From positions 124,001-188,000 of the forward strand of contig NW_026262648.1 of NCBI RefSeq assembly GCF_021869535.1: 64,000 nt of DNA. Reading direction: 5' to 3'. The DNA comes from Mytilus californianus. Its lineage: Eukaryota > Mollusca > Bivalvia > Mytilida > Mytilidae. Position 1 is the stretch's first letter, and every line of letters starts with the position of its first letter. A program made the translations under genes and the position numbers. A model generated the notes under the pieces. That model was not told the origin of the DNA. It ran no database searches and saw nothing but the letters and a program-made list of their open reading frames with translations. Below are positions 1 through 13,600 of this stretch, piece by piece.

Positions 1-206
1 TCATATATAGATGGTCAATATGGATCTACTAAAGGCGACCTCAAAGTTAAATATTTATTCATATAATTTTTGCCTGCTAAAACTAATAAAACTAATTATA
101 CACAATATATTATATACATACAAATCATCATGAATAGTCCAAATAGCACGAATAAGTTAAAAGCGTACAGTTAAGAGGTATGATTGATATCCTTTACTGG
201 ATTTCA
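1..206. other. unique flank left of the tandem array
   Basis: AT-rich sequence with no coding signal that I can see. It stops at the first unit of the tandem array, where the octamer ctcaatcc begins at 207. The same octamer opens every later unit, which fixes this junction. Confidence 0.5.
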
Positions 207-660
207 CTCAATCCTTAAAAAAACATTCTTCAATTTGTACTGAAATATACAGTATCATAGCTTTATACGTGCATTTGATGGAAAGAAATGATCAGAGATT
301 TAGACCCACTCTTCAAAAAACTAAATTTTCTTAAAATCGATAGTCTTTGTATTTAGACTAAAACTTTAACTTTACCTAGTAATTGGTTTAAACAATACCT
401 TGAAATATCCAACTTTCATATATATATTTGTTCATAGGAAAGGCATAACAACCTAGCAACAGCAAAACTGCCTTGCAACCACACAAATGGACATTTAAAA
501 GGAATTGCGCAAATGCTTTATATATAAAGTCCTTTAAAAATATCTTCAGACACTGTGTGCGCTTGTTGTGTTGATTTGCTTCAGTTTCAGGATCATGACA
601 ATCAGACATATAAGAATTTGCACATTGTTAGAAATTATTTTGGATTAAGTAATTTTTCAG

Positions 661-923
661 GGATTGTAGCCGCGGATATTGAAATTGACAAGACATTTAT
701 AATAGAATCATCAATTAACCTTCCTTGCAGTCCAGCTTGCTTGTCCAGTATAACTGTAAAATCAGCTTATGTTCTTTCCGGTACGAAAAATTGCATTGGC
801 TTTGCGATAACATCTGCAAGTCTATTGATATATAGTACTAAATTTGAGTATGGATACAAAATTCAGAAACTATGCAAGTCATATAATTTAGGACGCCAAA
901 TGCGCATTTCGTCTAATCATTAA
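661..923 (+). pseudogene. decayed PAN/apple-domain exon, one copy per array unit
   Basis: After an acceptor-like stretch (taatttttcag ending at 660) the frame runs 87 codons to TAA. Its core reads FIIESSINLPCSPACLSS, then a valine, then 11 residues, then Cys. The spacing C-x3-C-x5-V-x11-C equals C-x3-C-x5-C-x11-C in the PAN-domain exon of the secreted EGF gene at 33709-34026, and the preceding residues also align (FIIESS against FVVKAS). The third Cys is replaced by Val, or by Ile in copy 4, in all nine copies. Other copies: 2634-2896, 4606-4868, 6579-6841, 8552-8814, 10525-10787, 12498-12760, 14471-14733, 16444-16706. No start codon, partner exon or clean donor was found, so I treat it as a captured relic. 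Family assignment is an inference from Cys spacing. Confidence 0.4.
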
Positions 924-1165
924 AATCAAAACAAGTGGAAGGTCAAATCGAATACGAAGTTGAAAAGCTTTAAAAACAAAATATTCCAAATTCCAGCTAA
1001 GGCAATCAATGCGCCTGGGTGTTGAAAACCCTTAGTCTTTGGAATATTTAATCATTAATAAACACTTCATAAGAGAAAATGAACATCAATTATCTTTCTT
1101 GTCAACACAAATGTTCTGTATACTGGGTTGGTGATAAACTTCCACTAGCAATGGTATCGATCCAA
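880..1165 (-). repeat. family C dispersed-repeat segment inside the array unit
   Basis: This part of each unit (copy 1 given) resembles 32640-32960 and, more weakly, 38230-38420. Shared landmarks in order are ggacgccaaatgcgcatttcgtct, an aagttgaaaagctttaaa block, caaattccagctaaggcaatc, a gcctgggtgttgaaaaccctta block and a final tgtatactgggttgg. It shows that the satellite monomer incorporated a pre-existing interspersed repeat. Confidence 0.6.
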
Positions 1166-1264
1166 TGGTTATAATAAAAACCCAAAGAACAGGCTTATAA
1201 TGTGCCATTTCAGACACGCGTGTCGTTTACACAAGATTCATTAGTGGGCCTCATTGGGGTCTAA

Positions 1265-1645
1265 AAGAGGGACGAAAGATACCAGAGGGACAGTCAAACT
1301 CATAGATCAAAAACAAACTGACAACGTCATGGCCAAAAATAAAAAGACAATCAGACAAATAATAGTACAGATGACACAACATAGAAAACTAAAGACTAAG
1401 CAACACGAACCCCACCAAAACTGGGGGTGATCTCAGGTGCTCGGAAGGGTAAGCAGATCCTGCTCCACATGTGGCACCCGTCAAGTTGCTTATGTTATTA
1501 CAAATCCGGTAAATAGTCTAATTCGGTAAGTCACATTCGTGAAAAGGGAAGGGTATTGTAGTTACGACATAAGGAACATATCCGATATCATCTGTGAAAC
1601 GGTTATTCCATAACGGTCTACCAACTCGTGATGGCGTCCGTAAAA
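1265..1645 (-). repeat. family A dispersed-repeat segment inside the array unit
   Basis: This part of each unit (copy 1 given) matches single copies at 19190-19440 and 61795-62175. Landmarks are agataccagagggaca, actgacaacgtcatgg, acaacatagaaaactaaaga, gcagatcctgctccacatgt and cataacggtc..tggcgtcc before tttacgaag. The 61.8-kb copy is colinear up to tttacgaag and then diverges, which marks where the unit switches to other sequence. Confidence 0.75.
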
Positions 1646-4600
1646 TTTACGAAGCGTGATGCGGGATTGCCGATTTTTTGTAAGCGTGATACGTGAAAGT
1701 CAAATTATTGTGCCGTGAAAACGGGAAATAAAGTCTAGCGGGATACGGGAAATTACAAAAAAAATGAGAATTGCTTACGTACATAGTGTAAGCGGGAAAC
1801 GGGAATCTGCCAAACAGTGAGCGGGATCCGGGATCAGAACCCCCCAATGAGACCCCCTCATTAGTGACGGGCACCTCGATTGCTGAGTGGTCTTCGTAGT
1901 CGACAACTGTATCACTAGCCTTTGTTAGAAAAAGACCCATTTATATGAATAAAGAGATAAGTTCATTCTATAAAGATTCATTGTGTATGGAACCATACCT
2001 GGAGAGAAACTTTTTTCTCATAGTTTATGGAATAATCATGTGTAAATGGAGATAGCTTTTGAAATCAAGAAAGCTTTTGTAATAGTCCGTCTTATTGCAA
2101 ATACTTGTTTAGCACTCATTTGAATCAGTGTCGAAATACTCTTTTTTACTTAGAATAAAATAATAATATCAAATCGGCTCAATCCTTAAAAAAAAACATT
2201 CTTCAATTTGTACTGAAATATACAGTATCATAGCTTTATACGTGCATTTGATGGAAAGAAATGATCAGAGATTTAGACCCACTCTTCAAAAAACTAAATT
2301 TTCTTAAAATCGATAGTCTTTGTATTTAGACTAAAACTTTAACTTTACCTAGTAATTGGTTTAAACAATACCTTGAAATATCCAACTTTCATATATATAT
2401 TTGTTCATAGGAAAGGCATAACAACCTAGCAACAGCAAAACTGCCTTGCAACCACACAAATGGACGTTTAAAAGGAATTGCGCAAATGCTTTATATATAA
2501 AGTCCTTTAAAAATAACTTCAGACACTGTGTGCGCTTGTTGTGTTGATTTGCTTCAGTTTCAGGATCATGACAATCAGACATATAAGAATTTGCACATTG
2601 TTAGAAATTATTTTGGATTAAGTAATTTTTCAGGGATTGTAGCCGCGGATATTGAAATTGACAAGACATTTATAATAGAATCATCAATTAACCTTCCTTG
2701 CAGTCCAGCTTGCTTGTCCAGTATAACTGTAAAATCAGCTTATGTTCTTTCCGGTACGAAAAATTGCATTGGCTTTGCGATAACATCTGCAAGTCTATTG
2801 ATATATAGTACTAAATTTGAGTATGGATACAAAATTCAGAAACTATGCAAGTCATATAATTTAGGACGCCAAATGCGCATTTCGTCTAATCATTAAAATC
2901 AAAACAAGTGGAAGGTCAAATCGAATACGAAGTTGAAAAGCTTTAAAAACCAAATATTCCAAATTCCAGCTAAGGCAATCAATGCGCCTGGGTGTTGAAA
3001 ACCCTTAGTCTTTGGAATATTTAATCATTAATAAACACTTCATAAGAGAAAATGAACATCAATTATCTTTCTTGTCAACACAAATGTTCTGTATACTGGG
3101 TTGGTGATAAACTTCCACTAGCAATGGTATCGATCCAATGGTTATAATAAAAACCCAAAGAACAGGCTTATAATGTGCCATTTCAGACACGCGTGTCGTT
3201 TACACAAGATTCATTAGTGGGCCTCATTGGGGTCTAAAAGAGGGACGAAAGATACCAGAGGGACAGTCAAACTCATAGATCAAAAACAAACTGACAACGT
3301 CATGGCCAAAAATAAAAAGACAATCAGACAAATAATAGTACAGATGACACAACATAGAAAACTAAAGACTAAGCAACACGAACCCCACCAAAACTGGGGG
3401 TGATCTCAGGTGCTCGGAAGGGTAAGCAGATCCTGCTCCACATGTGGCACCCGTCAAGTTGCTTATGTTATTACAAATCCGGTAAATAGTCTAATTCGGT
3501 AAGTCACATTCGTGAAAAGGGAAGGGTATTGTAGTTACGACATAAGGAACATATCCGATATCATCTGTGAAACGGTTATTCCATAACGGTCAACCAACTC
3601 GTGATGGCGTCCGTAAAATTTACGAAGCGTGATGCGGGATTGCCGATTTTTTGTAAGCGTGATACGTGAAAGTCAAATTATTGTGCCGTGAAAACGGGAA
3701 ATAAAGTCTAGCGGGATACGGGAAATTACAAAAAAAATGAGAATTGCTTACGTACATAGTGTAAGCGGGAAACGGGAATCTGCCAAACAGTGAGCGGGAT
3801 CCGGGATCAGAACCCCCCAATGAGACCCCCTCATTAGTGACGGGCACCTCGATTGCTGAGTGGTCTTCGTAGTCGACAACTGTATCACTAGCCTTTGTTA
3901 GAAAAAGACCCATTTATATGAATAAAGAGATAAGTTCATTCTATAAAGATTCATTGTGTATGGAACCATACCTGGAGAGAAACTTTTTTCTCATAGTTTA
4001 TGGAATAATCATGTGTAAATGGAGATAGCTTTTGAAATCAAGAAAGCTTTTGTAATAGTCCGTCTTATTGCAAATACTTGTTTAGCACTCATTTGAATCA
4101 GTGTCGAAATACTCTTTTTTACTTAGAATAAAATAATAATATCAAATCGGCTCAATCCTTAAAAAAAACATTCTTCAATTTGTACTGAAATATACAGTAT
4201 CATAGCTTTATACGTGCATTTGATGGAAAGAAATGATCAGAGATTTAGACCCACTCTTCAAAAAACTAAATTTTCTTAAAGTCGATAGTCTTTGTATTTA
4301 GACTAAAACTTTAACTTTACCTAGTAATTGGTTTAAACAATACCTTGAAATATCCAACTTTCATATATATATTTGTTCATAGGAAAGGCATAACAACCTA
4401 GCAACAGCAAAACTGCCTTGCAACCACACAAATGGACGTTTAAAAGGAATTGCGCAAATGCTTTATATATAAAGTCCTTTAAAAATAACTTCAGACACTG
4501 TGTGCGCTTGTTGTGTTGATTTGCTTCAGTTTCAGGATCATGACAATCAGACATATAAGAATTTGCACATTGTTAGAAATTATTTTGGATTAAGTAATTT

Positions 4601-7600
4601 TTCAGGGATTGTAGCCGCGGATATTGAAATTGACAAGACATTTATAATAGAATCATCAATTAACCTTCCTTGCAGTCCAGCTTGCTTGTCCAGTATAACT
4701 GTAAAATCAGCTTATGTTCTTTCCGGTACGAAAAATTGCATTGGCTTTGCGATAACATCTGCAAGTCTATTGATATATAGTACTAAATTTGAGTATGGAT
4801 ACAAAATTCAGAAACTATGCAAGTCATATAATTTAGGACGCCAAATGCGCATTTCGTCTAATCATTAAAATCAAAACAAGTGGAAGGTCAAATCGAATAC
4901 GAAGTTGAAAAGCTTTAAAAACCAAATATTCCAAATTCCAGCTAAGGCAATCAATGCGCCTGGGTGTTGAAAACCCTTAGTCTTTGGAATATTTAATCAT
5001 TAATAAACACTTCATAAGAGAAAATGAACATCAATTATCTTTCTTGTCAACACAAATGTTCTGTATACTGGGTTGGTGATAAACTTCCACTAGCAATGGT
5101 ATCGATCCAATGGTTATAATAAAAACCCAAAGAACAGGCTTATAATGTGCCATTTCAGACACGCGTGTCGTTTACACAAGATTCATTAGTGGGCCTCATT
5201 GGGGTCTAAAAGAGGGACGAAAGATACCAGAGGGACAGTCAAACTCATAGATCAAAAACAAACTGACAACGTCATGGCCAAAAATAAAAAGACAATCAGA
5301 CAAATAATAGTACAGATGACACAACATAGAAAACTAAAGACTAAGCAACACGAACCCCACCAAAACTGGGGGTGATCTCAGGTGCTCGGAAGGGTAAGCA
5401 GATCCTGCTCCACATGTGGCACCCGTCAAGTTGCTTATGTTATTACAAATCCGGTAAATAGTCTAATTCGGTAAGTCACATTCGTGAAAAGGGAAGGGTA
5501 TTGTAGTTACGACATAAGGAACATATCCGATATCATCTGTGAAACGGTTATTCCATAACGGTCAACCAACTCGTGATGGCGTCCGTAAAATTTACGAAGC
5601 GTGATGCGGGATTGCCGATTTTTTGTAAGCGTGATACGTGAAAGTCAAATTATTGTGCCGTGAAAACGGGAAATAAAGTCTAGCGGGATACGGGAAATTA
5701 CAAAAAAAATGAGAATTGCTTACGTACATAGTGTAAGCGGGAAACGGGAATCTGCCAAACAGTGAGCGGGATCCGGGATCAGAACCCCCCAATGAGACCC
5801 CCTCATTGGTGACGGGCACCTCGATTGCTGAGTGGTCTTCGTAGTCGACAACTGTATCACTAGCCTTTGTTAGAAAAAGACCCATTTATATGAATAAAGA
5901 GATAAGTTCATTCTATAAAGATTCATTGTGTATGGAACCATACCTGGAGAGAAACTTTTTTCTCATAGTTTATGGAATAATCATGTGTAAATGGAGATAG
6001 CTTTTGAAATCAAGAAAGCTTTTGTAATAGTCCGTCTTATTGCAAATACTTGTTTAGCACTCATTTGAATCAGTGTCGAAATACTCTTTTTTACTTAGAA
6101 TAAAATAATAATATCAAATCGGCTCAATCCTTAAAAAAAAACATTCTTCAATTTGTACTGAAATATACAGTATCATAGCTTTATACGTGCATTTGATGGA
6201 AAGAAATGATCAGAGATTTAGACCCACTCTTCAAAAAACTAAATTTTCTTAAAATCGATAGTCTTTGTATTTAGACTAAAACTTTAACTTTACCTAGTAA
6301 TTGGTTTAAACAATACCTTGAAATATCCAACTTTCATATATATATTTGTTCATAGGAAAGGCATAACAACCTAGCAACAGCAAAACTGCCTTGCAACCAC
6401 ACAAATGGACGTTTAAAAGGAATTGCGCAAATGCTTTATATATAAAGTCCTTTAAAAATAACTTCAGACACTGTGTGCGCTTGTTGTGTTGATTTGCTTC
6501 AGTTTCAGGATCATGACAATCAGACATATAAGAATTTGCACAGTGTTAGAAATTATTTTGGATTAAGTAATTTTTCAGGGATTGTAGCCGCGGATATTGA
6601 AATTGACAAGACATTTATAATAGAATCATCAATTAACCTTCCTTGCAGTCCAGCTTGCTTGTCCAGTATAACTATAAAATCAGCTTATGTTCTTTCCGGT
6701 ACGAAAAATTGCATTGGCTTTGCGATAACATCTGCAAGTCTATTGATATATAGTACTAAATTTGAGTATGGATACAAAATTCAGAAACTATGCAAGTCAT
6801 ATAATTTAGGACGCCAAATGCGCATTTCGTCTAATCATTAAAATCAAAACAAGTCGAAGGTCAAATCGAATACGAAGTTGAAAAGCTTTAAAAACCAAAT
6901 ATTCCAAATTCCAGCTAAGGCAATCAATGCGCCTGGGTGTTGAAAACCCTTAGTCTTTGGAATATTTAATCATTAATAAACACTTCATAAGAGAAAATGA
7001 ACATCAATTATCTTTCTTGTCAACACAAATGTTCTGTATACTGGGTTGGTGATAAACTTCCACTAGCAATGGTATCGATCCAATGGTTATAATAAAAACC
7101 CAAAGAACAGGCTTATAATGTGCCATTTCAGACACGCGTGTCGTTTACACAAGATTCATTAGTGGGCCTCATTGGGGTCTAAAAGAGGGACGAAAGATAC
7201 CAGAGGGACAGTCAAACTCATAGATCAAAAACAAACTGACAACGTCATGGCCAAAAATAAAAAGACAATCAGACAAATAATAGTACAGATGACACAACAT
7301 AGAAAACTAAAGACTAAGCAACACGAACCCCACCAAAACTGGGGGTGATCTCAGGTGCTCGGAAGGGTAAGCAGATCCTGCTCCACATGTGGCACCCGTC
7401 AAGTTGCTTATGTTATTACAAATCCGGTAAATAGTCTAATTCGGTAAGTCACATTCGTGAAAAGGGAAGGGTATTGTAGTTACGACATAAGGAACATATC
7501 CGATATCATCTGTGAAACGGTTATTCCATAACGGTCAACCAACTCGTGATGGCGTCCGTAAAATTTACGAAGCGTGATGCGGGATTGCCGATTTTTTGTA

Positions 7601-10600
7601 AGCGTGATACGTGAAAGTCAAATTATTGTGCCGTGAAAACGGGAAATAAAGTCTAGCGGGATACGGGAAATTACAAAAAAAATGAGAATTGCTTACGTAC
7701 ATAGTGTAAGCGGGAAACGGGAATCTGCCAAACAGTGAGCGGGATCCGGGATCAGAACCCCCCAATGAGACCCCCTCATTAGTGACGGGCACCTCGATTG
7801 CTGAGTGGTCTTCGTAGTCGACAACTGTATCACTAGCCTTTGTTAGAAAAAGACCCATTTATATGAATAAAGAGATAAGTTCATTCTATAAAGATTCATT
7901 GTGTATGGAACCATACCTGGAGAGAAACTTTTTTCTCATAGTTTATGGAATAATCATGTGTAAATGGAGATAGCTTTTGAAATCAAGAAAGCTTTTGTAA
8001 TAGTCCGTCTTATTGCAAATACTTGTTTAGCACTCATTTGAATCAGTGTCGAAATACTCTTTTTTACTTAGAATAAAATAATAATATCAAATCGGCTCAA
8101 TCCTTAAAAAAAAACATTCTTCAATTTGTACTGAAATATACAGTATCATAGCTTTATACGTGCATTTGATGGAAAGAAATGATCAGAGATTTAGACCCAC
8201 TCTTCAAAAAACTAAATTTTCTTAAAGTCGATAGTCTTTGTATTTAGACTAAAACTTTAACTTTACCTAGTAATTGGTTTAAACAATACCTTGAAATATC
8301 CAACTTTCATATATATATTTGTTCATAGGAAAGGCATAACAACCTAGCAACAGCAAAACTGCCTTGCAACCACACAAATGGACGTTTAAAAGGAATTGCG
8401 CAAATGCTTTATATATAAAGTCCTTTAAAAATAACTTCAGACACTGTGTGCGCTTGTTGTGTTGATTTGCTTCAGTTTCAGGATCATGACAATCAGACAT
8501 ATAAGAATTTGCACATTGTTAGAAATTATTTTGGATTAAGTAATTTTTCAGGGATTGTAGCCGCGGATATTGAAATTGACAAGACATTTATAATAGAATC
8601 ATCAATTAACCTTCCTTGCAGTCCAGCTTGCTTGTCCAGTATAACTGTAAAATCAGCTTATGTTCTTTCCGGTACGAAAAATTGCATTGGCTTTGCGATA
8701 ACATCTGCAAGTCTATTGATATATAGTACTAAATTTGAGTATGGATACAAAATTCAGAAACTATGCAAGTCATATAATTTAGGACGCCAAATGCGCATTT
8801 CGTCTAATCATTAAAATCAAAACAAGTGGAAGGTCAAATCGAATACGAAGTTGAAAAGCTTTAAAAACCAAATATTCCAAATTCCAGCTAAGGCAATCAA
8901 TGCGCCTGGGTGTTGAAAACCCTTAGTCTTTGGAATATTTAATCATTAATAAACACTTCATAAGAGAAAATGAACATCAATTATCTTTCTTGTCAACACA
9001 AATGTTCTGTATACTGGGTTGGTGATAAACTTCCACTAGCAATGGTATCGATCCAATGGTTATAATAAAAACCCAAAGAACAGGCTTATAATGTGCCATT
9101 TCAGACACGCGTGTCGTTTACACAAGATTCATTAGTGGGCCTCATTGGGGTCTAAAAGAGGGACGAAAGATACCAGAGGGACAGTCAAACTCATAGATCA
9201 AAAACAAACTGACAACGTCATGGCCAAAAATAAAAAGACAATCAGACAAATAATAGTACAGATGACACAACATAGAAAACTAAAGACTAAGCAACACGAA
9301 CCCCACCAAAACTGGGGGTGATCTCAGGTGCTCGGAAGGGTAAGCAGATCCTGCTCCACATGTGGCACCCGTCAAGTTGCTTATGTTATTACAAATCCGG
9401 TAAATAGTCTAATTCGGTAAGTCACATTCGTGAAAAGGGAAGGGTATTGTAGTTACGACATAAGGAACATATCCGATATCATCTGTGAAACGGTTATTCC
9501 ATAACGGTCAACCAACTCGTGATGGCGTCCGTAAAATTTACGAAGCGTGATGCGGGATTGCCGATTTTTTGTAAGCGTGATACGTGAAAGTCAAATTATT
9601 GTGCCGTGAAAACGGGAAATAAAGTCTAGCGGGATACGGGAAATTACAAAAAAAATGAGAATTGCTTACGTACATAGTGTAAGCGGGAAACGGGAATCTG
9701 CCAAACAGTGAGCGGGATCCGGGATCAGAACCCCCCAATGAGACCCCCTCATTAGTGACGGGCACCTCGATTGCTGAGTGGTCTTCGTAGTCGACAACTG
9801 TATCACTAGCCTTTGTTAGAAAAAGACCCATTTATATGAATAAAGAGATAAGTTCATTCTATAAAGATTCATTGTGTATGGAACCATACCTGGAGAGAAA
9901 CTTTTTTCTCATAGTTTATGGAATAATCATGTGTAAATGGAGATAGCTTTTGAAATCAAGAAAGCTTTTGTAATAGTCCGTCTTATTGCAAATACTTGTT
10001 TAGCACTCATTTGAATCAGTGTCGAAATACTCTTTTTTACTTAGAATAAAATAATAATATCAAATCGGCTCAATCCTTAAAAAAAAACATTCTTCAATTT
10101 GTACTGAAATATACAGTATCATAGCTTTATACGTGCATTTGATGGAAAGAAATGATCAGAGATTTAGACCCACTCTTCAAAAAACTAAATTTTCTTAAAG
10201 TCGATAGTCTTTGTATTTAGACTAAAACTTTAACTTTACCTAGTAATTGGTTTAAACAATACCTTGAAATATCCAACTTTCATATATATATTTGTTCATA
10301 GGAAAGGCATAACAACCTAGCAACAGCAAAACTGCCTTGCAACCACACAAATGGACGTTTAAAAGGAATTGCGCAAATGCTTTATATATAAAGTCCTTTA
10401 AAAATAACTTCAGACACTGTGTGCGCTTGTTGTGTTGATTTGCTTCAGTTTCAGGATCATGACAATCAGACATATAAGAATTTGCACATTGTTAGAAATT
10501 ATTTTGGATTAAGTAATTTTTCAGGGATTGTAGCCGCGGATATTGAAATTGACAAGACATTTATAATAGAATCATCAATTAACCTTCCTTGCAGTCCAGC

Positions 10601-13600
10601 TTGCTTGTCCAGTATAACTGTAAAATCAGCTTATGTTCTTTCCGGTACGAAAAATTGCATTGGCTTTGCGATAACATCTGCAAGTCTATTGATATATAGT
10701 ACTAAATTTGAGTATGGATACAAAATTCAGAAACTATGCAAGTCATATAATTTAGGACGCCAAATGCGCATTTCGTCTAATCATTAAAATCAAAACAAGT
10801 GGAAGGTCAAATCGAATACGAAGTTGAAAAGCTTTAAAAACCAAATATTCCAAATTCCAGCTAAGGCAATCAATGCGCCTGGGTGTTGAAAACCCTTAGT
10901 CTTTGGAATATTTAATCATTAATAAACACTTCATAAGAGAAAATGAACATCAATTATCTTTCTTGTCAACACAAATGTTCTGTATACTGGGTTGGTGATA
11001 AACTTCCACTAGCAATGGTATCGATCCAATGGTTATAATAAAAACCCAAAGAACAGGCTTATAATGTGCCATTTCAGACACGCGTGTCGTTTACACAAGA
11101 TTCATTAGTGGGCCTCATTGGGGTCTAAAAGAGGGACGAAAGATACCAGAGGGACAGTCAAACTCATAGATCAAAAACAAACTGACAACGTCATGGCCAA
11201 AAATAAAAAGACAATCAGACAAATAATAGTACAGATGACACAACATAGAAAACTAAAGACTAAGCAACACGAACCCCACCAAAACTGGGGGTGATCTCAG
11301 GTGCTCGGAAGGGTAAGCAGATCCTGCTCCACATGTGGCACCCGTCAAGTTGCTTATGTTATTACAAATCCGGTAAATAGTCTAATTCGGTAAGTCACAT
11401 TCGTGAAAAGGGAAGGGTATTGTAGTTACGACATAAGGAACATATCCGATATCATCTGTGAAACGGTTATTCCATAACGGTCAACCAACTCGTGATGGCG
11501 TCCGTAAAATTTACGAAGCGTGATGCGGGATTGCCGATTTTTTGTAAGCGTGATACGTGAAAGTCAAATTATTGTGCCGTGAAAACGGGAAATAAAGTCT
11601 AGCGGGATACGGGAAATTACAAAAAAAATGAGAATTGCTTACGTACATAGTGTAAGCGGGAAACGGGAATCTGCCAAACAGTGAGCGGGATCCGGGATCA
11701 GAACCCCCCAATGAGACCCCCTCATTAGTGACGGGCACCTCGATTGCTGAGTGGTCTTCGTAGTCGACAACTGTATCACTAGCCTTTGTTAGAAAAAGAC
11801 CCATTTATATGAATAAAGAGATAAGTTCATTCTATAAAGATTCATTGTGTATGGAACCATACCTGGAGAGAAACTTTTTTCTCATAGTTTATGGAATAAT
11901 CATGTGTAAATGGAGATAGCTTTTGAAATCAAGAAAGCTTTTGTAATAGTCCGTCTTATTGCAAATACTTGTTTAGCACTCATTTGAATCAGTGTCGAAA
12001 TACTCTTTTTTACTTAGAATAAAATAATAATATCAAATCGGCTCAATCCTTAAAAAAAAACATTCTTCAATTTGTACTGAAATATACAGTATCATAGCTT
12101 TATACGTGCATTTGATGGAAAGAAATGATCAGAGATTTAGACCCACTCTTCAAAAAACTAAATTTTCTTAAAGTCGATAGTCTTTGTATTTAGACTAAAA
12201 CTTTAACTTTACCTAGTAATTGGTTTAAACAATACCTTGAAATATCCAACTTTCATATATATATTTGTTCATAGGAAAGGCATAACAACCTAGCAACAGC
12301 AAAACTGCCTTGCAACCACACAAATGGACGTTTAAAAGGAATTGCGCAAATGCTTTATATATAAAGTCCTTTAAAAATAACTTCAGACACTGTGTGCGCT
12401 TGTTGTGTTGATTTGCTTCAGTTTCAGGATCATGACAATCAGACATATAAGAATTTGCACATTGTTAGAAATTATTTTGGATTAAGTAATTTTTCAGGGA
12501 TTGTAGCCGCGGATATTGAAATTGACAAGACATTTATAATAGAATCATCAATTAACCTTCCTTGCAGTCCAGCTTGCTTGTCCAGTATAACTGTAAAATC
12601 AGCTTATGTTCTTTCCGGTACGAAAAATTGCATTGGCTTTGCGATAACATCTGCAAGTCTATTGATATATAGTACTAAATTTGAGTATGGATACAAAATT
12701 CAGAAACTATGCAAGTCATATAATTTAGGACGCCAAATGCGCATTTCGTCTAATCATTAAAATCAAAACAAGTGGAAGGTCAAATCGAATACGAAGTTGA
12801 AAAGCTTTAAAAACCAAATATTCCAAATTCCAGCTAAGGCAATCAATGCGCCTGGGTGTTGAAAACCCTTAGTCTTTGGAATATTTAATCATTAATAAAC
12901 ACTTCATAAGAGAAAATGAACATCAATTATCTTTCTTGTCAACACAAATGTTCTGTATACTGGGTTGGTGATAAACTTCCACTAGCAATGGTATCGATCC
13001 AATGGTTATAATAAAAACCCAAAGAACAGGCTTATAATGTGCCATTTCAGACACGCGTGTCGTTTACACAAGATTCATTAGTGGGCCTCATTGGGGTCTA
13101 AAAGAGGGACGAAAGATACCAGAGGGACAGTCAAACTCATAGATCAAAAACAAACTGACAACGTCATGGCCAAAAATAAAAAGACAATCAGACAAATAAT
13201 AGTACAGATGACACAACATAGAAAACTAAAGACTAAGCAACACGAACCCCACCAAAACTGGGGGTGATCTCAGGTGCTCGGAAGGGTAAGCAGATCCTGC
13301 TCCACATGTGGCACCCGTCAAGTTGCTTATGTTATTACAAATCCGGTAAATAGTCTAATTCGGTAAGTCACATTCGTGAAAAGGGAAGGGTATTGTAGTT
13401 ACGACATAAGGAACATATCCGATATCATCTGTGAAACGGTTATTCCATAACGGTCAACCAACTCGTGATGGCGTCCGTAAAATTTACGAAGCGTGATGCG
13501 GGATTGCCGATTTTTTGTAAGCGTGATACGTGAAAGTCAAATTATTGTGCCGTGAAAACGGGAAATAAAGTCTAGCGGGATACGGGAAATTACAAAAAAA

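Noticed and set aside
388..609. 73-codon minus-strand frame in every array unit
   Set aside because: It overlaps the + strand frame antisense, has no domain signature, and recurs because the DNA is repeated.
555..660. N-terminal part of the 122-codon frame in each array unit as a gene start
   Set aside because: The frame begins at GTG, not ATG, and only the part after the acceptor-like site at 660 has domain-like spacing.
1647..1940. 97-codon minus-strand frame repeated in every array unit
   Set aside because: Much of it is translation of a low-complexity gcggga/cgggaa tract; no splice or homology support. Its conservation only reflects near-identity of the units.
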